From Lachnospira eligens (GTDB lineage Bacteria; Bacillota; Clostridia; Lachnospirales; Lachnospiraceae), in contig NZ_WKRD01000004.1 of NCBI RefSeq assembly GCF_009680455.1, positions 62,001-126,000 on the forward strand: a stretch of 64,000 bases of DNA. Direction: 5' to 3'. The position numbers and the translations under genes were made by a program. Under the pieces are notes generated by a model. That model saw only the letters and a list, made by a program, of their open reading frames with translations. It did not search any database and was not told where the DNA came from. Positions 7,597 to 15,859 of the stretch are shown in pieces. The number at the start of each line of letters is the position of its first letter. Within the stretch, counting starts at the first letter, position 1.

Positions 7597-8355
7597 ATGT
7601 TGTTTGGTAATAATAAGAAAAATGCAGAGTATATCGTTGATGTACATTGTCATATAATGCCAGGGATAGATGATGGTTCAAGAGATATAACAGAAACTCT
7701 TGAGATGCTTAAGATAGCACAATCAGAGGGAATTACACACATGATTGCTACTCCACATTTTAAAAGTGGGCATCGTAATGCTTCACCGCAGAATGTTAAG
7801 GAACTTATTCAATCTGTTGGAAAGGAAGCAGCCGCACAGGGAACAGATATTAAGCTTTACCAGGGCAATGAGATTCTGTTTCATGATGAGATGTGTGAGG
7901 AACTTGATAATGGAAGGATAAGCAGAATAAACGGAACTGATTATGTTCTTGTTGAATTCATGCCATCTGATCCATATCAGTATATAAGAAATTCTCTTGA
8001 TGAGATTATGAGTGAGGGATATCAGCCTGTTATAGCACATGTTGAAAGATATGGATGTATGGTTGATGACATTGAGAATGTCAGGCGACTCAGCCGCATG
8101 GGGGTAGAGATTCAGGTTAATGCATCAAGCATTACCGGAGATACAGGTAAAGAAATTAAGAAGTTTGTACATAAGCTATTAAAAGAACAGCTTGTTGATT
8201 ATGTAGGAACAGATGCCCATCGTTGCGAGGGCAGCAGAACACCTATGATGAAAGAGTGCAGCAGGATGCTTTATAAAAAATATGATGAGGGGTATGTTGA
8301 CAGTATATTATATGGCAATGCATTTGACAGACTGTTAGCAGATACGAATAATTAA
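7597..8355 (+). CDS. PHP-family tyrosine-protein phosphatase, CpsB/CapC type
   Basis: 252 residues. The N-terminal VDVHCHIMPGIDDGSRD motif is the PHP metal-binding signature of manganese-dependent CpsB/YwqE phosphatases; further metal ligands are in ATPHF, IAHVERY and GTDAHR. The enzyme dephosphorylates the tyrosine tail of the CpsD kinase and so controls polysaccharide chain length or export. The gene starts the operon behind a strong promoter and is directly followed by the CpsC adaptor and CpsD kinase, which fixes the assignment. A small C-terminal substrate-recognition region cannot be judged. Confidence 0.92.
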   Translation: MLFGNNKKNAEYIVDVHCHIMPGIDDGSRDITETLEMLKIAQSEGITHMIATPHFKSGHRNASPQNVKELIQSVGKEAAAQGTDIKLYQGNEILFHDEMCEELDNGRISRINGTDYVLVEFMPSDPYQYIRNSLDEIMSEGYQPVIAHVERYGCMVDDIENVRRLSRMGVEIQVNASSITGDTGKEIKKFVHKLLKEQLVDYVGTDAHRCEGSRTPMMKECSRMLYKKYDEGYVDSILYGNAFDRLLADTNN

Positions 8356-8365
8356 AGGAGAATTA

Positions 8366-9226
8366 ATGATGGAAATTAATAAGAGTACAGATGAGATTGA
8401 AATCAATCTTGGAGAAATATTTGCGTTATTGCTTCATAAGGTGTGGATTATAATACTGGCAGCTGTTGTATGCGGTGCAGTAGGATTTCTTTACAGCTAT
8501 TTTATTATAACACCTCAGTATCAGTCTACAACTAAGGTTTACATCCTTAATAAGCAGAACAGTACATCAGTTACTTATAGTGATGTACAGCTTTCAACAA
8601 CTCTTTCTAAGGATTATGAACAGCTTGTTACAAGCCGTTATGTTATAGAAGGTGTTATTAAACAGCTTAATCTGGATGAAACTTATGAAAGCCTTGTGGA
8701 AAAGGTTTCTGCAACTAATACAGATGATACACGAATAATTGCTATTACAGTAATAAATCCGGATCCTGAGCAGGCTCAGAAGGTTGCTAATGCGGTAAGA
8801 GATCTTGCAGCACAGCATATTACACAGGTTATGGATATTGAGGCTGTTAATGTGGTTGATTCAGCTAATCTTCCAACAAGCCCTGTTTCACCATCAGTTC
8901 CTAAGTGGACACTGATTGGAGCTGTTATTGGTATTATAATTGCGGTTGCCGTTGTTGTTATACAGCATTTGCTTGATGATTCTATTAAGAGTTCTGAAGA
9001 TATCGAAAAATATTTAGGTATCAGTACACTTGCACTTATTCCTATGAATCAGGCTGAGGAAGAAACTGCCAGCAGAAGGAGGTCTCCCCGGAAAGGTAAA
9101 GAGAAAGTAGTACTTGGCACTGATGATGAGAAGGCAAGAAGTTTTAAATCATCTGATATTAATAAGAACACTAATAACAAGAACAGTAAAAGAAATGCTG
9201 ATGGCATAGAGTTTATGGAGGACTAG
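8366..9226 (+). CDS. polysaccharide co-polymerase / kinase activator, CpsC (Wzz) family
   Basis: 286 residues with Wzz topology: a short cytoplasmic N-terminus, a membrane segment at about 25-50, an extracellular domain, a Pro-rich junction SPVSPSVPKW, a second membrane segment at about 180-205, and a charged cytoplasmic tail rich in Arg, Lys and Asn. CpsC proteins recruit and activate the CpsD tyrosine kinase and set chain length. AAAGGAG suits either ATG at 8366 or the one at 8369. The stop is 2 bp before the kinase gene, so they are translated together. The long polar tail after LIPMNQ is more extended than in many relatives. Confidence 0.9.
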   Translation: MMEINKSTDEIEINLGEIFALLLHKVWIIILAAVVCGAVGFLYSYFIITPQYQSTTKVYILNKQNSTSVTYSDVQLSTTLSKDYEQLVTSRYVIEGVIKQLNLDETYESLVEKVSATNTDDTRIIAITVINPDPEQAQKVANAVRDLAAQHITQVMDIEAVNVVDSANLPTSPVSPSVPKWTLIGAVIGIIIAVAVVVIQHLLDDSIKSSEDIEKYLGISTLALIPMNQAEEETASRRRSPRKGKEKVVLGTDDEKARSFKSSDINKNTNNKNSKRNADGIEFMED

Positions 9227-9228
9227 AG

Positions 9229-9939
9229 ATGCAGGAGTTTTCAGTAAAACAGAGCAACCTTGATTTCAGGACCAGAGAAGCTTATAAGATGTTAAGAACT
9301 AACATAGAATTCTCTGGTGATAATAATAAGGTAATATTTATAACAAGCAGTACACCAAGTGAGGGAAAGAGTACAGTATCTTTTGAGCTTGCTATGTCTT
9401 TTGCACAGAATGGTATGAAGACACTGCTTATTGATGCAGATACAAGAAAGTCAGTTATGAAGAACAGAGGTAAGAAGGGTAAGATTAAATATGGGCTTAC
9501 TCATTATCTTTCAGGAAAGAATGAACTTAAGGATGTTATATGCGTAAGTGATGTTCCTAATTTCTGCATGATATTTGCAGGACCTGTACCACCTAACCCA
9601 AGTGAGCTTGTCGGTAACGACAGATTTGTCAAGATGGTAGAAGAAGCAAGAGCTACATTTGACATGATTATCATTGATACACCACCAATAGGAAGTGTTA
9701 TCGATGCTGCTGTTATTTCTAAAGTATGTGATGGCGGAATTCTTGTAATCGGAGCAGGTGATATAAGCTATAAGTTTGCAAGAAAGTCTAAGGAACAGCT
9801 TGAGATGACAGGGTGCAAGCTTCTTGGCTGTGTACTTAATAAAGTTGATATGACAGGAAATTCTTATTATGGTAAGTACTATGGCAAATATTACGGTAAA
9901 TATTATGGCAAGTACTATGGACATGAGGATAATAATTAG
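9229..9939 (+). CDS. BY-kinase, CpsD/CapB-type tyrosine-protein kinase
   Basis: 236 residues. Walker A TPSEGKST (about 42-49), Walker A' LLIDADTRKS (about 67-76) and Walker B MIIIDTPP (about 144-151) mark a bacterial tyrosine kinase. The C-terminus is a tyrosine cluster built from repeated KYYG units (about 215-232), the autophosphorylation tail. At DNA level this is an imperfect 12-bp tandem repeat (9868-9922), prone to copy-number change. With CpsB and CpsC it forms the phosphorylation switch for exopolysaccharide assembly. A terminator-like hairpin follows directly. Confidence 0.93.
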   Translation: MQEFSVKQSNLDFRTREAYKMLRTNIEFSGDNNKVIFITSSTPSEGKSTVSFELAMSFAQNGMKTLLIDADTRKSVMKNRGKKGKIKYGLTHYLSGKNELKDVICVSDVPNFCMIFAGPVPPNPSELVGNDRFVKMVEEARATFDMIIIDTPPIGSVIDAAVISKVCDGGILVIGAGDISYKFARKSKEQLEMTGCKLLGCVLNKVDMTGNSYYGKYYGKYYGKYYGKYYGHEDNN

Positions 9940-9952
9940 TTATGGATATGAA

Positions 9953-9985
9953 GGCGGCACATAAGTAAGATGTGCCGTCCTTTTT
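9953..9985 (+). terminator. intrinsic terminator between kinase and LCP genes
   Basis: GGCGGCACAT pairs with ATGTGCCGTCC across a 7-nt loop and is followed by TTTTT. It lies inside an apparently single operon, so it may give partial termination that lowers expression of the LCP gene. Confidence 0.8.
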
Positions 9986-10011
9986 AGATTCAAGGAAGAA
10001 AGGATGTGTGT

Positions 10012-11448
10012 ATGAAGAAGATATTAAAATATACTGGACTGTTAATAAGTATTATTATGCTTACAGTATCTGTGGTGTTTATAGCTCTTTTAATAAATGT
10101 CAGGGTTGTTCCAGTTAAATATTGCATCATTGCTGCAGTGGTGCTTGTTATACTAACGGCAGTAACAGCATTTACACAAAAGTGGTTTGTTCCAGGAATT
10201 ATTACGAAGATAATTGCCATTATTATGATTGTTGTGCTTATTATGGGAAGCATTTACCTTAATCAGACAAGACATATGATAAACAAGATTACAACAACTC
10301 AGGAAGAAAAAATTGTTATGGGTGTGTATGTACTTAACGACGGCGGATATGACAGCGTAGATATGCTTAATAATAAATCCATTGGTATAGGAACAGCTGT
10401 GGATCGTGAAAGTACTGATGAGCTTATTAAAAAGATGGGTGCAGGTGGATTTATGGCGGAGTATCCAGAGTATTCTAATATAATGGAGCTGGCAGATGCT
10501 TTGCTGCAGGGACAGATTGATGCTGCCATTATGAAAACAAGCAGTATTGAAATGATTGATGAGATGGGAGATTTCACCGGGTTTGCGTCAGATGTGAAGC
10601 TTATATATAGTGGTGAATTTACAATTAAAGTGGCAACGACAGAAGAGAATGTTACAGATAATTATCTTTCAAGTGATGATGTTATAAATGTATATATATC
10701 AGGAATTGATTCAAGAGGCGGTATTAATGAGGTGAGCCGTAGTGATGTCAATATTATTATGTCTATTAATAAGAAGACACACAATATTCTTATGATTAAT
10801 ACGCCAAGAGATTATTATGTTCCACTTTCTATATCCAATGGTGTCAGGGATAAGCTTACACATGCAGGTGTTTATGGAATTGAGTGTTCCAGAAATACTC
10901 TGGAGATGCTTTATGGTATCCAGATTGATTATTATGTAAAAGTTAATTTCAGTGGATTTGAGAAAATAATTGATTCACTCGGAGGTGTTGATGTGACACT
11001 TGATTATTCAGCAACTCTTAGTCAGGCTGGAAATCTCACAGTACATAATGGTGTTAATCATTTTAATGGTGAGCAGGCACTTGCATTTGCAAGAGAAAGA
11101 TACGCATATTCAGATGGGGACAGACAGAGAGGCCGTAACCAGATGATGATAATGGAGGCAGCAATTAAAAAAGCTTGTTCTCCAGCAATTATATCAAATT
11201 ATACATCTGTATTATCAGAAGTGTCTAAAAATGTAATTACAGATATGAGTTATGACTTTATTGCAGATCTTGCACAGACACAGCTTAATGATATGGCAGC
11301 ATGGAATATTACACAGATAAGTGTTACGGGAGTTGGAAGTTATTCATCAACAACATATTCAATGCCAGGGTGGTCGTTATACATAATGGTACCTGATGAG
11401 GAAAGTGTGGAGAATGCAAGGGAGCAGATAAGAGATAATTATAATTAA
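10012..11448 (+). CDS. LytR-CpsA-Psr (LCP) family glycopolymer transferase with inserted solute-binding-like region
   Basis: 478 residues. Three hydrophobic segments within about 1-85 anchor it in the membrane. Residues about 100-195 resemble half of a periplasmic-binding-protein fold (LNNKSIGIG, LLQGQIDAAIM). The LCP catalytic domain follows, with VYISGIDSRGG (about 224-234), NTPRDYYVPL, and FARERYAYSDGDRQRGRNQM (conserved Arg residues that bind the polyprenyl pyrophosphate). LCP enzymes attach the polymer from its lipid carrier to the cell wall. I place the start at ATG 10012, 7 bp after GAAAGGA; a GTG at 10006 is less well spaced. Confidence 0.9.
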   Translation: MKKILKYTGLLISIIMLTVSVVFIALLINVRVVPVKYCIIAAVVLVILTAVTAFTQKWFVPGIITKIIAIIMIVVLIMGSIYLNQTRHMINKITTTQEEKIVMGVYVLNDGGYDSVDMLNNKSIGIGTAVDRESTDELIKKMGAGGFMAEYPEYSNIMELADALLQGQIDAAIMKTSSIEMIDEMGDFTGFASDVKLIYSGEFTIKVATTEENVTDNYLSSDDVINVYISGIDSRGGINEVSRSDVNIIMSINKKTHNILMINTPRDYYVPLSISNGVRDKLTHAGVYGIECSRNTLEMLYGIQIDYYVKVNFSGFEKIIDSLGGVDVTLDYSATLSQAGNLTVHNGVNHFNGEQALAFARERYAYSDGDRQRGRNQMMIMEAAIKKACSPAIISNYTSVLSEVSKNVITDMSYDFIADLAQTQLNDMAAWNITQISVTGVGSYSSTTYSMPGWSLYIMVPDEESVENAREQIRDNYN

Positions 11449-11543
11449 TATTTTAACGAAAAACATAGAAACTTATATGAAGGTATGATATTATTTTATT
11501 ATGAAACATACGTGTTAATTGAATAGAGAAAGGAATTGACTAT

Positions 11544-13973
11544 ATGAGAATTAAAAGGTTATCAGCGTTATTATTAAGTGCACTTCTTATTACAAGTCCT
11601 ATTGGATATATGACTGTAAATGGAGACACAATTGACGCAAAAGATTATTCGCAGCAGGTACAGTCTGTGGATTCTGCGTATATAGGAAGTTACATACCAA
11701 GTAGTCTTGATAGTGATGCTCCGGTATATGTATCGGATATTGCAGCATATGCACAGAGAAATGTACCATCGGCATACCCAGAGGATGTTTCTTCATATAA
11801 GAAGGAACACCCATCAAGAAATCAGAATCCTTATGGAACATGTTGGGCATTCTCGTCTATAGGACTTGAAGAATTTGACCTTATAGCTAAGGGTCAGAGA
11901 GATTCTAGTGTTGACCTGAGTGAATTGCAGCTTATACATTTTACATTTAACTCAGTTATTGATCCGCTCGGTGGAACCAAAGGGGATTATTCTAAGTATT
12001 ATAATAATAATACCAACATGTCATATCTGGAAAAGGGTGGTAACTACGAGTATGCAGTAAAGAGACTCAGCCAGTGGGTAGGAGCTGTCAATGAATCAGA
12101 TGTTCCATATGCTGATGCCCAGGCAGTATATAATAATGGTCTTGATAACAAATATGCTTATGATTACGATGTGGCACATTTGCAGAATGCATACAGAATT
12201 AATGTTAAGGAGCAGCCTGATGTTGTTAAGCAGCAGATCATGGAGCATGGTGCTGTTGGTGCAAGCTATACTCATTATTATGCAGGAGAGAACCACCTTA
12301 ATAATTCATATTATGATATGCAGGGAATTGTAAGCTCAGGTGGTGGACATGCAGTTATGATTGTGGGTTGGGACGATGATTATTCCAAGGATAATTTTGC
12401 GACAACTACAAAGCCTTCAAATAATGGTGCATGGCTTATAAGAAACAGCTGGGGTGATTATTTTGATTATTTCTGGATGTCGTATGAAACTTATTCGCTT
12501 GCAGATACTGTTTGGGTATTTGATATGTCAGCAGAGGATGGGCTGGATAATAATTATCAGCTTGATGGCGGGCTGCATACAGCAACAGTAGGATATTATA
12601 CAGGTGCAGCTAATGTATTTTATGTATCAGAAAAAGAAGGTGTTGCATCTGAAACTCTTAAGTCAGTATCTTTATCTTTTACACAGACAGCAGATGTTGG
12701 ATATACAATTGATATATATACTGACCTTAAAGATGCCAGCAACCCGATAAGCGGGACTAAGCATGCTGAGGCGAGTACAAGCGGAAGAACAACTTTTGCA
12801 GGAATACACACTATTCCTCTGGAGGAAGAAGTGATTCTCAATCCTGGAACTTATTATGCAGTTGTTGTTAATATTGATAAGAAAGCATTTGAAGTTGAAT
12901 ATTCGTATTCAGAGAGCACTAATCCGGGGAAAACTGATGATAAGATGGTCTGGGAAAATGTAGTAAGCTATGATTCTGACTGTGAAGGAAGTTATTATTA
13001 TAATGGTTATGGCAGATATGGAAAATATTATTATAACTTCTGTATAAAAGCATTTACATCAAATAATGTTGATTTGGGTGATGTATTAGAAGGATATACA
13101 TTAAGCATGGACGGAAAGATTGATATGAATTTCTACATGAATCTTCCTGATAAACTGGTTAAGGACAGCAGCACGTACATGGAATTTACTATGCCTGATG
13201 GAAATGTGTCAAAGGTTATGTTAGCCGATGCAAGAAAGACAACCGATGGTTTGTATGTGTTCTCTTGCGGAATAGCAGCAAAGCAGATGGCTGATAAGGT
13301 AAATGCCAGAATCGTAAGTAATGGCGTTAAGGGTGAAGTTCATACATACTCAGTAACAGATTATGCTGAATCTGTAATTAATGCTGCAAGTGGAGTTTAT
13401 TCTGATAAAGCTGTAAATGCAGTTAAAGCAATGCTTAATTATGGAACAGCTGCACAGCAATATTTTGGATATAACACAGATAATCCTGCCAATTCTATAA
13501 TGACGGATGATGATAAGAATATGGATATGGTTGGATTCAATACATATACAGGAAAGCTGGTTAATGCAGACAGTGTTTCAGGAATAAGCTATTATGGAAG
13601 TTCTCTTGTTCTTGAATCAGATACAATATTAAGGAATTATTTTGAGTTGTCAGACGGATATAGTATTGATAATTATACATTTTATGTGAAAGATAAAGAT
13701 GGAAACAAGAATATCATTGCTCCACAAAAGACAGATGCTTCATTATATTATATAGATATCAGTAATGTGAAAGCGTATGAGCTTGCTGATAATGTTAATA
13801 TATACGTTCAGAAGAATGGAGATAGTGAAGATAAAATAATGATGCTTGAGTATGGTGCATATGTTTACGCCAGATATGTCGATAAATATTTAGATAATAC
13901 AGCACTAAAGAATCTTATGACGGCAATGTATCATTATTGCAATGCTGCTACAGAATATGCAAATATATATTGA
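11544..13973 (+). CDS. secreted papain-like (C1 family) cysteine protease with lectin-like and C-terminal repeat regions
   Basis: 809 residues with an N-terminal signal peptide (about 1-27). The catalytic set is complete: Cys100 in NPYGTCWAFS, His269 in GGGHAVMIVGW and Asn301 in LIRNSWG. A beta-rich region typical of lectin-like domains attached to bacterial C1 peptidases covers about 340-500. The last 300 residues show no family I recognise. No LPXTG or C-terminal membrane segment is present, so it is probably secreted or held non-covalently. It is embedded between polysaccharide genes; a role in processing surface proteins is a guess. A weak AGAAAGGAATTG site precedes the ATG. Confidence 0.88.
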   Translation: MRIKRLSALLLSALLITSPIGYMTVNGDTIDAKDYSQQVQSVDSAYIGSYIPSSLDSDAPVYVSDIAAYAQRNVPSAYPEDVSSYKKEHPSRNQNPYGTCWAFSSIGLEEFDLIAKGQRDSSVDLSELQLIHFTFNSVIDPLGGTKGDYSKYYNNNTNMSYLEKGGNYEYAVKRLSQWVGAVNESDVPYADAQAVYNNGLDNKYAYDYDVAHLQNAYRINVKEQPDVVKQQIMEHGAVGASYTHYYAGENHLNNSYYDMQGIVSSGGGHAVMIVGWDDDYSKDNFATTTKPSNNGAWLIRNSWGDYFDYFWMSYETYSLADTVWVFDMSAEDGLDNNYQLDGGLHTATVGYYTGAANVFYVSEKEGVASETLKSVSLSFTQTADVGYTIDIYTDLKDASNPISGTKHAEASTSGRTTFAGIHTIPLEEEVILNPGTYYAVVVNIDKKAFEVEYSYSESTNPGKTDDKMVWENVVSYDSDCEGSYYYNGYGRYGKYYYNFCIKAFTSNNVDLGDVLEGYTLSMDGKIDMNFYMNLPDKLVKDSSTYMEFTMPDGNVSKVMLADARKTTDGLYVFSCGIAAKQMADKVNARIVSNGVKGEVHTYSVTDYAESVINAASGVYSDKAVNAVKAMLNYGTAAQQYFGYNTDNPANSIMTDDDKNMDMVGFNTYTGKLVNADSVSGISYYGSSLVLESDTILRNYFELSDGYSIDNYTFYVKDKDGNKNIIAPQKTDASLYYIDISNVKAYELADNVNIYVQKNGDSEDKIMMLEYGAYVYARYVDKYLDNTALKNLMTAMYHYCNAATEYANIY

Positions 13974-14135
13974 TATTTTTAATATGTGACTATATAATAA
14001 TTAGCAAGGCTCATTTTGAAATGTGAGCTGATTAGCGTATTTCAGTTGGGGAAAGTATATTTTAATATGAAGTATTAATACACGACTTGTTATGAAAAGT
14101 TAAAAAATAGCGGGGAGGGTAAGACCAATTAACGT

Positions 14136-15563
14136 ATGGTTAATGTAAACAAAACCAAAGAGAGTATTCAGAATGTTTTAATATTTATTACAGATGCAAT
14201 AGCGCTTATAATGTCTTATTACATGTCTGGTTTTATATGGCTGATGGAAATAAGAAATAATACATTTTCATATGTAATGAAAGTGCTTAATGGCAATATA
14301 GTCACAATTATTATAGCTGTATTAATAGCTGCTTTATTCTGTAACATTAAAGGCGATGTACTTAATCGTGGCAAATTTGAAGAACTTGCTTCTGTTATGA
14401 AGAAAAGTCTTATTTCATCAGCTGTTATAGCTGTTTATGAACTTTTGAGTAAAACTGCACAGGGTGTTCCAAGAAGTGTGTATGTAATTACATTTTTTAT
14501 GGGAACAGTGCTTATGTTTTTATTAAGGATGCTTGTCAAGGTATATATGAAGCATCGTAATGGAGGAAAGCGTACCAACAGTATACTTGTTATCACTATT
14601 AAAAACAGGGCGGAAGATACACTTTCCAAAGCTGCGGCAAGGAATGACTGGATGCGTCGTATAGATGGTATTGTAATTACTGATGAAGATATGACAGGTC
14701 AGTCAATAGAGGGATTTCCTGTAGTTGCTAATGTACATTCAATGATGCGTTATATTAAGAACGAGATTGTTGACGAAGTGTTTATTGATGTGGATTACAA
14801 GACCCGCGAAAGTATCAAGCCTATGGTTATGGAACTTGAGGATATGGGAGTAATTGTTAATCTTAAGCTTGAGATTCTTGACAGCTATAAGGATTTTGAC
14901 AGTAAGCTGGGTTACATAGGAGCAGTTCCTGTCATTACATTTGCTAACAGAATATATGACTGGAAGGGAATGCTTGTTAAGAGATGCATAGATATTCTCG
15001 GAGCAATTGTAGGACTTATAGTTATGTTTATTGCAATGATTTTTGTAGGTCCTGCTATTATGATAGAATCGCCAGGTCCAATCTTTTTCAAACAGAAACG
15101 TGTTGGAAAGAATGGCCGTTATTTTGAGATATATAAGTTCCGTTCTATGTATATGGATGCTGAAGAACGAAAGAAAGATCTTATGGCACAGAATGAGATG
15201 AGTGGTCTTATGTTTAAGATGAAAGATGACCCTCGTATAACTAAGGTTGGCAAGTTCATAAGAAAGACAAGTATTGATGAGCTTCCGCAGTTCATTAATG
15301 TTCTTAAGGGAGATATGAGTCTTGTTGGTACAAGACCACCAACGGTAGCAGAGTTTAAGCAATATCAAGGACATCATAAGAGAAGGCTTTCTATGAAACC
15401 AGGCATCACAGGAATGTGGCAGGCTTATGGAAGAAAGACGGTTAGCGATTTTGAAGAAATTGTTAAGATGGATCTGAATTATATTGATAACTGGAGCATT
15501 ATGCTTGATATTAAGATTTTGTTTAAGACAGTTCAGTCAGTATTAACTACTGGTGGACAGTAG
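14136..15563 (+). CDS. polyprenyl-phosphate sugar-1-phosphate transferase (initiating EPS glycosyltransferase)
   Basis: 475 residues. The N-terminal half has four hydrophobic segments and a CoA-binding-like region; the C-terminal half is the bacterial sugar transferase domain with a membrane segment (about 290-312), SPGPIFFKQKRVG, IYKFRSM, RKTSIDELPQ and MSLVGTRPP. It would transfer a sugar phosphate from a UDP-sugar to undecaprenyl phosphate, the first step of exopolysaccharide repeat synthesis. The nearest purine-rich site (GGGGAGGG, 14112-14119) lies 16 bp from the ATG, an unusually long spacing, and an in-frame TAA at 14130 excludes an earlier start. No other glycosyltransferase, flippase or polymerase gene lies in the window. 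Confidence 0.9.
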   Translation: MVNVNKTKESIQNVLIFITDAIALIMSYYMSGFIWLMEIRNNTFSYVMKVLNGNIVTIIIAVLIAALFCNIKGDVLNRGKFEELASVMKKSLISSAVIAVYELLSKTAQGVPRSVYVITFFMGTVLMFLLRMLVKVYMKHRNGGKRTNSILVITIKNRAEDTLSKAAARNDWMRRIDGIVITDEDMTGQSIEGFPVVANVHSMMRYIKNEIVDEVFIDVDYKTRESIKPMVMELEDMGVIVNLKLEILDSYKDFDSKLGYIGAVPVITFANRIYDWKGMLVKRCIDILGAIVGLIVMFIAMIFVGPAIMIESPGPIFFKQKRVGKNGRYFEIYKFRSMYMDAEERKKDLMAQNEMSGLMFKMKDDPRITKVGKFIRKTSIDELPQFINVLKGDMSLVGTRPPTVAEFKQYQGHHKRRLSMKPGITGMWQAYGRKTVSDFEEIVKMDLNYIDNWSIMLDIKILFKTVQSVLTTGGQ

Positions 15564-15566
15564 AAT

Positions 15567-15614
15567 AATTACCCCCCTGTAGTATCATCAGATACTGCAG
15601 GGGGTAATTGTTTT
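15567..15614 (+). terminator. rho-independent terminator after the sugar transferase
   Basis: Long near-perfect stem: ATTACCCCCCTGTAGTATC against GATACTGCAGGGGGTAAT, ATCA loop, then TTGTTTT. Confidence 0.9.
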
Positions 15615-15715
15615 ATCTAGACATTATGTACATTAATACTGGATAATTATAGCAGAATTGCACAAAATTCGTTGGCAATATAGAAAATATACATAAAAAT
15701 TAACCATAATGCTTA

Positions 15716-15744
15716 TTGACGCAAATCGGCGGTTGGGTTAAAAT
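15716..15744 (+). promoter_or_regulatory. promoter of the first pectate lyase gene
   Basis: TTGACG at 15716-15721, 17-bp spacer, TAAAAT at 15739-15744. The leader of about 110 nt contains GACATG...CATGTC, a small hairpin at about 15768-15789. No binding site of a known regulator is evident. Confidence 0.65.
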
Positions 15745-15859
15745 GATAGTAACTTTTGGTATAGGGGACATGCTGTAGTGCAACATGTCGAAAAGAACAT
15801 GTTATATGCTGTTAGTAACAGGAACTTTACTATGCCTACAATATAATAAGGAGGATTTT

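Noticed and set aside
9868..9922. Short tandem repeats as a possible repeat element
   Set aside because: They are explained by the KYYG tail of the tyrosine kinase and are listed with that gene.
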